The notes under the pieces are model-generated. The model did not search any database. It was not told the DNA's origin and saw only the letters and a list, made by a program, of their open reading frames with translations. A stretch of 64,000 nt of DNA, from assembly GCF_024582715.1 (NCBI RefSeq), contig NZ_CP102083.1, positions 682,001-746,000 on the forward strand, read 5' to 3'. The stretch's first letter is position 1. Each line of letters opens with the position of its first letter. The DNA is from Mycoplasma sp. 2045. Lineage in GTDB: Bacteria > Bacillota_I > Bacilli_A > Mycoplasmatales > Metamycoplasmataceae. The position numbers and the translations under genes are program-made. Shown here piece after piece: positions 23,444 to 32,686 of this stretch.

Positions 23444-26284
23444 TTACAAAATTTTCTTAAGAAATTGACCTGTATAACTTCTTGGATTTACAGCAACTTG
23501 TTCAGGTGTCCCTTGAGAAACAATTTGTCCTCCGTGAACTCCTCCATCAGGTCCTAAATCGATAATGTGATCACAAGATTTGATTACATCTAAGTTGTGT
23601 TCGATGACAATAACTGAGTCGCCATTTTCAACAATTCTATTAAGAATATGAATTAATTTCTTAACATCGTGAGTATGTAATCCTGTTGTCGGTTCATCAA
23701 GGACATAAACTGTTTTACCTGTTGGTTTCTTTTGCAAGTAAGTCGCTAACTTAACACGTTGTGCTTCTCCACCACTTAAAGTCGTCGACATTTGTCCAAG
23801 CTTAATATAACCTAAACCTACGTCCTGTAAGATTTGAAGTTTTTCAATAATCTTATTTCTGTGCTCAAAAAATACAATTGCTTCATCAACACTCATATCT
23901 AAAACTTGAGAAATATTTTTGTTGTGGTACTTTATTTCAAGTGTTTCTTTATTGTATCTTTGACCATCACATTGATCACAAGGCACATAAACATCAGGTA
24001 AAAAGTGCATTTCAATTTTTATGAAACCATCTCCTGAACATTTTTCACATCTACCACCAGGCACATTGAAACTGAATCTACTTTTTGTATATCCTCTAAT
24101 TCTTGATTCTTCAATGTTTTCGTAAATTTCTCTAATATCATCAAACACACCTGTGTAAGTAGCAGGGTTTGATCTTGGAGTTTTTCCAATTGGCGACTGA
24201 GAAACTGCAATAACTTTATCAATGTTGTTTAAGCCTGAAATAGTTTTAAATTTAGCTTTCTTGTGATTTAAACCTTCACTAAGTCCAAGTGAATGTTGAA
24301 TTCCTCTAACTAAAATTTCATTAACTAATGTACTTTTTCCTGATCCTGAAACTCCAGTCACTGCAACTAATTTACCTAGAGGAATAGTTACATCAATATT
24401 TTTAAGGTTATTTTCTCTAGCTCCATAAATAGTAACTTGTTTACCATTGCCACCTCTACGTGTTGCTGGAACTTCGATTTTTCATTCACCAGATAAATAT
24501 TTAGCTGTAATTGAATTTTTTGATTTTACTATTTCATCTAAAGTACCTTGAGCAACTACTGTTCCACCATTTAATCCAGCTTCTGGCCCTATATCAACGA
24601 TATAGTCAGATGCAAACATTGTGTCTTCATCATGTTCAACAACAATTAATGTATTTCCAATATCAACCATTTTTCTAAGCGCATCAATAAGTTTTAAATT
24701 ATCCTTTTGATGTAATCCAATTGATGGTTCATCTAAAACATATAAAACACCTGTTAAATTTGAACCAATTTGAGTAGCTAATCTAATACGTTGAGCTTCT
24801 CCACCACTTAAACTTTCAGCACTACGGTTAAGGGTTAAATAGTCAAGACCCACATTTTTAAGGAAGCTTAATCTGTCGATTAATTCCTTTGTAATTAATG
24901 ATGAAATTTGCTTGTCATTATCATTTAATGTATCAATTAATTTATTAACTGCTACAAGCGAATCTTCGATTGATAAAGCAATAAAATCATAAATATTTTT
25001 ATTATCCAATTTAACTGCTAATGCATATTCATTTAATCTTGAACCCTTACATACTGAACAAGTGAATGAACCCATATATTTTTTAAGGTAATCTCTTCTT
25101 CTATCTGAAGTAGTTTCATAATACATTTTTTCAATCTTAGTTAAGATACCATCAATTTCTTTTTCTCTTCTAATGATGTTATTTGATGAAGAAACTAATG
25201 TGTAAGCAATAGGTTCGTGTGAACCATATTTAATTATTTCAAGCTCCTTTTCTCATAAGTCTTCAATAGGTGTGTTTTTGTTTATATTGTAGTAATTTAA
25301 AAGTTGATCAAACTCTTGTCATTCAAGATTTTGAGTATTGACTGTATTTTGGAAATATTCAATTCCACCTTCGCTAATTGATCTTCAAGGTTCAGAAACA
25401 ATTGAATCAAAGTCAGCTTTAAACTCAAGACCTAACCCTTTACAGTTATCACACATTCCATATGGAGCATTGAATGAGAATAATCTTGTTTCAATTTTAG
25501 GCATATTGAAATCTTTGTAGATGCAAGAATATGTTTTTGAGAAGATAAATGTTTTATCTAAGTCAACATTTTCGATCTTAATTAATCCATCTGCATATTC
25601 AGTTGCAATTTCTAAAGCTTGTGAAATTCTATTGTAATTTTCTTCAGTTAATCTAACACGATCAATTACTAATTCTATAGTGTGCTTGTTGTTTTTGTTC
25701 AAATCAATAGGTTCATCAAGCATCATATACATACCGTTAACTTTAACTCTTAAGAAACCTTCTTTTTTAAGCTTTTCAAAAAGATTTTGGTGTGTTCCTT
25801 TTTCTCCATCAACTAATGGGGCTAAAATAACAAGTCTTGAATTAGGTTCTTGTTCATAAATTGAATTTAAAATGTCTTTAGTTGTCTGAGTCGAAATTTC
25901 AATGTTATGTGTAGGACAATATGGTTTACCAATTCTTGCGAAAAGTAATCTGAAATAATCATAAATTTCAGTAACTGTCCCAACAGTAGATCTAGGGTTA
26001 TTATGAACAGTTTTTTGTTCAATCGAAATTGATGGACTTAGTCCTTCAATTTTGTCAACATCTGGTTTTTTGGTTCCTCCTAAAAACATTCTTGCATAAG
26101 ATGAAAGAGAATCGACATATCTTCTCCTTCCTTCTTCATAGATTGTGTTAAACGCAAGTGAACTTTTACCACTACCACTAAGACCTGTAAATACAATTAA
26201 CTTATTTTTAGGTAAAGTTAAATCAATATTCTTAAGGTTATTTTCTCTAGCTCCCTGAATAATTAATAAATTTTCTTTACTCAT
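23444..26284 (-). CDS. uvrA: Excinuclease ABC subunit UvrA
   Basis: A 946-residue damage-recognition ATPase of nucleotide excision repair. Two ABC modules are complete: Walker [20 protein letters not shown] and [15 protein letters not shown], signatures [14 protein letters not shown] and [14 protein letters not shown], and Walker [14 protein letters not shown] and [12 protein letters not shown]. Zinc motifs CDNCKGLG (first half degenerate) and CEKCSGDG...CDQCDG are seen. Normal length. It starts 13 bases after uvrB, so both form one repair unit. Confidence 0.97.
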
Positions 26285-26297
26285 TTAATACTCCTTT

Positions 26298-28294
26298 CTA
26301 TTTTGTTTCTTGTAATTCTAATAATATATTTCTAAGCTCAATAGCTCTTTCATAATCAAGCTCTTTTGCAGCTTGATTCATTTGATTTCTAATATCGTCA
26401 ATAATTTCTTGCTTAGCTTTCTTATCAATTTTGTCGCCTGATTTAGTTTTGTTTTGTTTAGCTAAAATAGCTTCAACAGCATTTGTAATATCGTGACCGT
26501 GAATTGGCTCACTTATAGGCTTTATAATTGTTCTAGGTACAATTCCGTGTTTTTTATTGTAAGCAAGCTGAATACGTCTTTTTTCTTCATTATCATCCAT
26601 GCAAATTTTCATAGCTTCGGTGATTCTATCAGCATAGAAAACTGCTTTACCATTTGCGTTACGAGCTGCACGACCTGTAATCTGAATTAAACTTCTTGCA
26701 TTACGCATAAAACCAGCTACATCAGCATCTAAAACAAGTACCCTAGAAACTTCAGGTATATCGATACCTTCACGTAAAAGGTTAATTCCGACAATAACTT
26801 CGTAAATACCTTTTCTAAGCTTTCTAATAATTTCATTTCTTACAAAAGTGTTATGTTCTGAGTGAATGTAAGCGGCTTTAATTCCGTGCTCAATTAAGTA
26901 AGTCGATAATTCTTCAGCACTTCTTTTTGTGACTGTTAAAATGATTGTTTTTTCACCAGTTTCTCTTTGTTTTATTATAGTGTCATAGATGTCTTCAATT
27001 TGATTTTGCTTTGTTTAATAATAATTTCAGGATCAACTAATCCAGTTGGACGAACATAAAGTTTTGAAATATTACTTGGTTCAGTTTTTTCAAGTTCATA
27101 ATCACCCGGTGTTGCTGAAATGTAAATTCTAGGAAACTTGAATTCAGTTTCTCATTCATTAAACATTAAAGGTCTGTTATCAAAAGCAGATGGTAATCTA
27201 AAACCATAGTCAACAAGCTTTTCTTTTCTTGATCTATCCCCTTTATACATTGCTCCTAATTGTGGAATAAACATATGTGACTCATCAATTAACATTAATG
27301 AATCTTTAGGGAAGTAATCTAAAATTGTGTACGGTCTTTGGCCAAAAGTTCTACCATCAAGATACATTGAGTAGTTTTCTATACCTTTGCAAGTACCAAA
27401 TTCTTTCATATCATCAATGTCATTTTTAACTCTTTGAGATAATCTTGCAGACTCAAGTATTTTCTGTTCTTTAACAAACTTTGCAATTGATTGCGCTAAT
27501 TCTTCTTCAATTTTTGGAATTATCCTATCAAAAATACTTTTATCTGTAGCATACTCGTCACCAGGTGAAAGTACATAGATATTATATTTTTTAGAGACTT
27601 CTTTTGTAAGTGGATCTATTGTCGCAATATCTTCAATTTCATCTCCAAAGAATGAAATCCTAATTGCATGATTTTCAGAATCAGCAGGTCTAACAATTAC
27701 CGTGTCACCTTTAACTGTGAAATCTCCAGGAGACTGGTCTATATCATTTCTGTCATATTTAATTTTGATAAGTTGTGTGATAAAGTTATTCAACCCAATT
27801 TCTTGACCTTTGTAAAATCTAAAGAATGAATCTTTATAAACTTCAGGAGAAAGTGCTCCATAAATAGCTGAAACACTGGCCACAACAATTACGTCTTTAC
27901 GTGTAATTAATGAATTAATTGCACTCATTCTTAAGATTTCAATTTGCTCATTAGTTTTAGAATCCTTTTCAATATAAACATCAGTACTTGGTTCATAAGC
28001 TTCAGGTCTGAAATAGTCAAAGTAACTAATGTAATATTCAACTGCATTATTAGGAAAAAATGACTTTAGCTCACTATATAACTGACTTGCTAAAGTCTTA
28101 TTATGAGACAAAATAATAGTAGGTCTATTGACTTCTTTGATAACATTAGCAATAGTAAAAGTTTTTCCTGAACCTGTTACTCCCAAAAGAACTTGGTCAG
28201 TAATTCCTTTTTTAACACCCTCTGCTAATTCTTTAATTGCTTTAGGTTGATGACCTTGTGGTTTATAGTCTGCTTTTAAATCGAATATACTCAT
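26298..28294 (-). pseudogene. uvrB: Excinuclease ABC subunit UvrB, frameshifted
   Basis: UvrB is the helicase-like subunit that verifies damage and recruits UvrC. The N-terminal frame (from ATG 28294: MSIFDLKADYKPQGHQP, Walker A GVTGSGKTFT, YYISYFDYFRPEAY beta-hairpin) runs through [12 protein letters not shown] and [13 protein letters not shown], then meets a stop near 26975. The rest ([36 protein letters not shown] and the C-terminal UVR domain) lies in another frame starting near 27014. A net loss of one base (modulo 3), most simply four bases between 27012 and 27018, explains it; with those bases the protein would be 666 residues. It could be a real mutation or an assembly error. Confidence 0.85.
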
Positions 28295-28303
28295 GATTAA
28301 TAT

Positions 28304-28309
28304 ATTATA
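28304..28309 (-). promoter_or_regulatory. -10 box of uvrB, near-leaderless
   Basis: TATAAT on the minus strand ends nine bases before the uvrB ATG, so the message would begin about three bases before the start codon. No ribosome binding site fits. A -35 box is not obvious. Confidence 0.45.
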
Positions 28310-28419
28310 TATGTTAATTTTTAGCATAATATTCTTTTAAAAATGACTAAAAAGTCTATTTTTTAGACTTAAAATCTCATAAATCTTTATAATTAAATTT
28401 ATTAACTAACAGGATCGAT

Positions 28420-28977
28420 ATGAAAAAGAAAATTAATAAGAAAACCTTAATATGAATAATTTGAGCATCATTTTTAATGGTCTGTGGCTTAGGTGTGACT
28501 ATAGCAAGAATAGTTATTACTGTGCAAAATTCAAATAGACACTACGAAATACCTAAAAGAGAAGTCAAAATTAATTTTTTATACAAAAATGAAATTGTTC
28601 ACTCCTATATGCATTCAATAGATGCTGATGAATATATTCAATTTTTTGAAGTAGATGATGAGAATTTACCTGAAGAATATAAGACAGGTGAATATGAATA
28701 TAACAAAAGCACTTATGCTCTAGATGATACAGAAACTATAAATATAACTATCACCAAAAAACGTGCTCCTGTTACTATGATCCCATACACATTTGAATTT
28801 GTGAATGATAATGATGAAGTGATTTTAACGAATACAACTAACTTGCCTGATTACTATTACTACTATGACGTAGCTAAATTAGTTCCGGAAGGTTACAAAA
28901 TGACTACTGAATCAACAAGAATTGATATCAACAAATCACAAACAACCTACAAAATAACTGTTATTTCATCAAATTAG
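28420..28977 (+). CDS. Membrane-anchored protein with two similar extracellular beta repeats
   Basis: A 185-residue protein with one N-terminal membrane segment (about 10-35, after MKKKINKKTLIWIIWASF), then two similar modules: residues about 48-115 and 120-185. Each runs as a strand 'F.f....Ev', a Tyr-rich middle, 'P.EyK/PEGYK', then 'I.I....t.nITI/YKITV'. The second reads IPYTFEFVNDNDEVIL to YKITVISS. This layout is like MucBP-type adhesin repeats, but the resemblance is structural pattern only. AGGA precedes the ATG. It has no lipobox. Function unknown; surface exposed by inference. Confidence 0.75.
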
Positions 28978-29047
28978 TTAAACGCACTCAAATAATATAT
29001 AATTAATATGATATATTGTTAAAATATAAAAGGAAACATCAGTTATT

Positions 29048-29440
29048 ATGAACAAACAACAAAGCAATTTATCTAAACCTATTTTAGCTTTATCAATTGT
29101 AAACCTTTTATTATGCATAGTTTTTGCAGTTGTTATTTTCTTATTCTCTGTAGCAGTTGCTGGTGTATCTGCAACAATAACAGATTCAGGTGATGGAACT
29201 TATGAAAAAGACTATTCTGATGTTGCAGCATTCATGGTATTATACTTTATAGTTTTTGGTATTCTTGGATTTATATCTTTTGCAACAGGACTTACAGGAT
29301 TTATTCTTGTAATCATAGGAGCCATAAGAGTTTCATCACAAAATACAGCTGTAATGGTACTTTACATAATTTCTATTTTCTTAGGACCATTATTCTCAAT
29401 GATTGGTGCAATAATTGCTTTAAAGAATAAAATAGTTTAG
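29048..29440 (+). CDS. Small integral membrane protein
   Basis: A 130-residue protein with hydrophobic segments at about 10-38, 63-92 and 103-126 and a short acidic loop SGDGTYEKDYSDV after the first. It is not recognised as a known family. AAAGGA lies 13 bases upstream of the ATG. The preceding gene at 28420 may be on the same transcript, but an AT-rich 70-base gap with a possible -10 separates them. A terminator follows at once. Confidence 0.75.
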   Translation: MNKQQSNLSKPILALSIVNLLLCIVFAVVIFLFSVAVAGVSATITDSGDGTYEKDYSDVAAFMVLYFIVFGILGFISFATGLTGFILVIIGAIRVSSQNTAVMVLYIISIFLGPLFSMIGAIIALKNKIV

Positions 29441-29454
29441 ATGAATTAGTAATT

Positions 29455-29484
29455 GAATAGCTAAAAAATAGCTATTCTTTTTTT
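29455..29484 (+). terminator. Terminator after the small membrane protein
   Basis: Eight-base stem GAATAGCT/AGCTATTC with a 7-base loop and a run of T. Its stem resembles the terminator at 16553-16575. Confidence 0.85.
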
Positions 29485-29526
29485 AATCAAATTTTGCAAA
29501 TAAAAAAATATCCCATTGCTGAGATA

Positions 29527-32115
29527 TTATTTCTTTGTACTCTTAGTTAATTCATCAATACGTTTTAAAATGTCATCTAAACTTTTCGAAACATTAGAAA
29601 CAACAGCATCTGTTTTTTCTAATAGATCTTTTTCTTTTTTCACTTGCTCTTGGCTGAATAAGTTTTGTGCAATTGCATAATCTTTGTCAAAATATTTAAC
29701 ATTAAATGACATTTTGTAAATACTTGGAACATCTATATTGTAAACTCTTGCACTATCGTTTGAAACGCCATATGATTTAACAGATTCAATAATTGTGTGC
29801 TCAAAATCATCTTTAATGTAGATAACTGATTCATCATTGATTGGTTCACAAACGTATGGAATAAATTTCTTATTATCTTTTAATAAAGGTTTACCTTTAA
29901 TATTTTTAGGTACAGATAGTAATTTAGATGAATTGATTTTAATAATTTGACCATTTGTTGATAAGATACCTACCATTTGATCTGATTTAACACAAGTAAA
30001 TGTAGCAATCTTATCATCAAGTGATAAGTAAACCCCTTTATTACCTTTAGCTTTAGTTCCGAATTGTGGTAATTCAGTTTCAGAATACTTAGTTACATTA
30101 CCTTTTTCAGTAATTATGATTGCATTAGTTGTTCCATCTGTCATAACAGCATTAACAACTGCATCTGTTTTTTCAATGTTAATAGCCTTGTAAATTTTAT
30201 TAATCCTTGAAACTTCAAAATCTTTAAGCACTGTTTTCTTAACATATCCATCTTTTGTTGCTAGAGCAATGTAAGATAAAATATTTCAATCTGAAACTTC
30301 AAACACTCCCACAATTTCATCCATCACACGGATATCTACATAAGCAGATAAGTGAGTTCCATTGTCTTTTCATTTATCTTCTGGAATTTTGTAAGCAGGG
30401 AACACAATGTAGTTACCTTGAGCTGTAATGAAAATTAAGTTGTGTAATGAATTTACTTTTCCGAAGAAAACTAAATAGTCATCATCTTTAAGTCCATAAT
30501 TTTCAATCTTGTTACTATCAAGAACTTTTTGTGAAAATCTCTTGATGTATCCTGCTCTTGAAACTCCAATGTTAAGAATTTCTTCTTTTACTAAATCAGT
30601 TTGATCATAGCTAAAGTCATATTCTTGATTTTCGATTTGAGTTTTTCTCGGAGTTCCAAATTTAACTTTAATTTCCATTAATTGTTCAATAATGTATTGG
30701 TCAAACGCTTTTGGATCAATAAGCAATTTAGAAATTTTCTTAATGTCTTTTTCTAATTGTAATTTTTCATTCAAGTAGGCTTGCTTATCTGTTTTAGATA
30801 AACGGTAAAGTCTCATTTCAGCAATAGCTGTTGCTTGATTTTGTGTAAATCCAAACTCTTTAATTAAGTTTTGAATAACACCAGCTTTAGAACCTTCTGA
30901 TCTTCTAATAACTGCAATAACTTCATCTGAAATTTCTGAAACTTTAATAAACCCTTCTACAAGCTCTAAACGCAATTTAAGTTTTTCTAAATCGTATGTT
31001 AAAGTCTTAACTTTAATATCTTTAACGTGAGCTACGTAAGCATCTAGAAGCCCAATTACACCAAGTGTAACAGGCTCATTTTTAAGGATGCAAGTATTGT
31101 TGTATGTGTAAATAACTTGCATATTTGTTTTTTGAAGTAAGTAATTTAAAATACTACGTTCATTAGCATTTTTATTTAAAGTAATTAAAATGCTAATTCC
31201 ATCTCTATCTGATTGATCCTTAATTTCTGTAATTCCATCAATTAACTTATCTTTAATAATTTTGTCAATCTCATAAACTAATTTCGACTTCACTACACCA
31301 TAAGGAATCTCTGTGATTTCAATATATTTATGTTTTTCATCTTCTGAAGTTGTGTATTTAGAAAACAATCTGATTTTGTTTTTTGTATTGTTTCCAAATT
31401 CAAGCGCTTCTAAGATCCCTTTGTTCCCTTTGATTACACCACCTGTTGGGAAGTCAGGACCCTTAACGATTTTTGAAATTTCATCAAAATGTGAAAATGG
31501 ATTTGTAATTCTATAGATAGCTCCATCAATAATTTCATTTAAGTTATGTGGGGGCATTTCAGTCGCCATACCTACAGCAATACCTGAAGCACCATTAACA
31601 AGTAAGTTAGGGAATAACGATGGTAAAACTATTGGTTCAATTTCTGAATCATCAAAGTTAGGAGCAAACTTAACAGGATTTTTCTTAATTTCACCTAAAA
31701 CATATTCAGCAATAGGTGACATTCTAACCTCTGTATAACGCATAGCGGCAGCAGGGTCGTTATCAATAGAACCGACATTACCGTGCATATCAAGTAATGG
31801 GTGATTTATTTTTCATCATTGAGACATATTAACCATAGCTTCATAAACTGGATAATCACCATGTGGGTGATATTTACCAATTACATCTCCTACAACACGA
31901 GCTGACTTTTTATATGGTTTATCGTGAGTTAAACCAAGTCCCAACATAGAATATAAAATTCTACGTTGAACTGGTTTCAGCCCATCACGTGCTTCTGGAA
32001 TAGCTCTGTTTTGAATAACGTATTTTGAATATCTACCAAAACGATCATCCATAATCTTATCTAATGACTGTCTGATAATTTTGTCTGCAATTTTTTGTTC
32101 TAAGTTTTTTTTCAT
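29527..32115 (-). CDS. parC: DNA topoisomerase IV subunit A
   Basis: An 862-residue type II topoisomerase subunit that cuts and rejoins DNA to unlink replicated chromosomes. The N-terminal breakage domain has [16 protein letters not shown], the GKYHPHGD motif and catalytic Tyr in [23 protein letters not shown] follows. The C-terminal beta-pinwheel is short and lacks a GyrA box, which favours ParC over GyrA. At the position where quinolone-sensitive proteins have Ser (HPHGDS) this protein has Tyr88. parE is not adjacent. SD AGGAG precedes the ATG. Four TGA Trp codons. Confidence 0.88.
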
Positions 32116-32356
32116 ACTTACTCCTACTTAAATGCTTGTTAATTAAAATTATAATTTATTATATAGATGCTAATTACAATTTTTAAAGTATATTGATAGA
32201 TATCGAAATAAAAATTCGGAAGATTAAAAAATATGAATGATTTAAGACTTTTTATAGTAAAATAACATAAGAAAAATAGCATGTATTTTTGCAAAAATAT
32301 ATATGCACAATTCATAAAAATTATCATTATAAAAATAGTTTAAATAAAGGATAAAA
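32116..32356. other. Divergent promoter region between parC and the 36-residue gene
   Basis: A 241-base AT-rich gap. It should hold the parC promoter (minus) and that of the small basic protein (plus). Several TATAAT-like strings occur, none with a convincing -35. No RNA gene or longer frame was seen. Confidence 0.4.
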
Positions 32357-32467
32357 ATGCGTAAAGTAGTTAGATTAAAAAACAAATTACGTGCTGAAGC
32401 TCGTGCTAAAAAACTTGCAAAAGAACGTGCAAGAGACGCTAGAAGAGCTGCTAGAAGCGCTGAATAA
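32357..32467 (+). CDS. 36-residue highly basic protein
   Basis: A tiny gene encoding MRKVVRLKNKLRAEARAKKL and a further 16 residues of Ala/Arg repeats ending ARSAE. About 40% of residues are Lys or Arg, so it should bind nucleic acid or ribosomes as one helix. Support: AAAGG seven bases before the ATG, and a classical terminator starting three bases after the stop. It is monocistronic. I do not recognise a family; a small ribosome-associated protein is a guess. Confidence 0.75.
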   Translation: MRKVVRLKNKLRAEARAKKLAKERARDARRAARSAE

Positions 32468-32469
32468 TC

Positions 32470-32490
32470 AAGGCCTTTCGGTCTTTTTTT
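32470..32490 (+). terminator. Terminator after the 36-residue gene
   Basis: Six-base stem AAGGCC/GGTCTT with a TTTC tetraloop and a run of T. Confidence 0.88.
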
Positions 32491-32524
32491 ATGCTTATTT
32501 ACTAAATTAAGCTTTTTTGACTTT

Positions 32525-32545
32525 TATTCCTAGCACATAGGTATA
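32525..32545 (+). promoter_or_regulatory. Interrupted palindrome upstream of dnaX
   Basis: ATTCCTA and CATAGGTAT arms around GCA. It lies between TTGACT (32517-32522) and TATAAA (32542-32547), a 19-base spacer. A near-identical element, matching at 17 of 21 bases, occurs at 44585-44605. Confidence 0.5.
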
Positions 32546-32579
32546 AAAGTTTTTTATTCTCTCTTTGTGTAATCTGAGA

Positions 32580-32604
32580 AGTTTTTTAAAACTTTTAAAA
32601 AACT
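32580..32604. repeat. 25-base AT palindrome in the dnaX leader
   Basis: Twelve-base arms AGTTTTTTAAAA/TTTTAAAAAACT around one C. It lies about 80 bases upstream of the dnaX ATG, after the putative promoter at 32517-32547, so a transcript from there would fold here and could attenuate. No other feature is seen in the rest of this 196-base gap except a possible second -10 (TATAAT at about 32621). Confidence 0.6.
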
Positions 32605-32686
32605 ATATGTTTTTTATTAGTATAATAATTAAAATAAAGATTTTATCTTTTATGTCAATATCAAATTTTAAGAAGGGTAATTAAAC

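Noticed and set aside
26970-27030. Programmed ribosomal frameshift in uvrB
   Set aside because: No slippery heptamer or following stem was seen, and uvrB is not known to use frameshifting. Mutation or sequencing error is simpler.
29508-29529. Terminator for parC
   Set aside because: A weak imperfect stem overlaps the parC stop and has one mismatch; possible but not supported enough.
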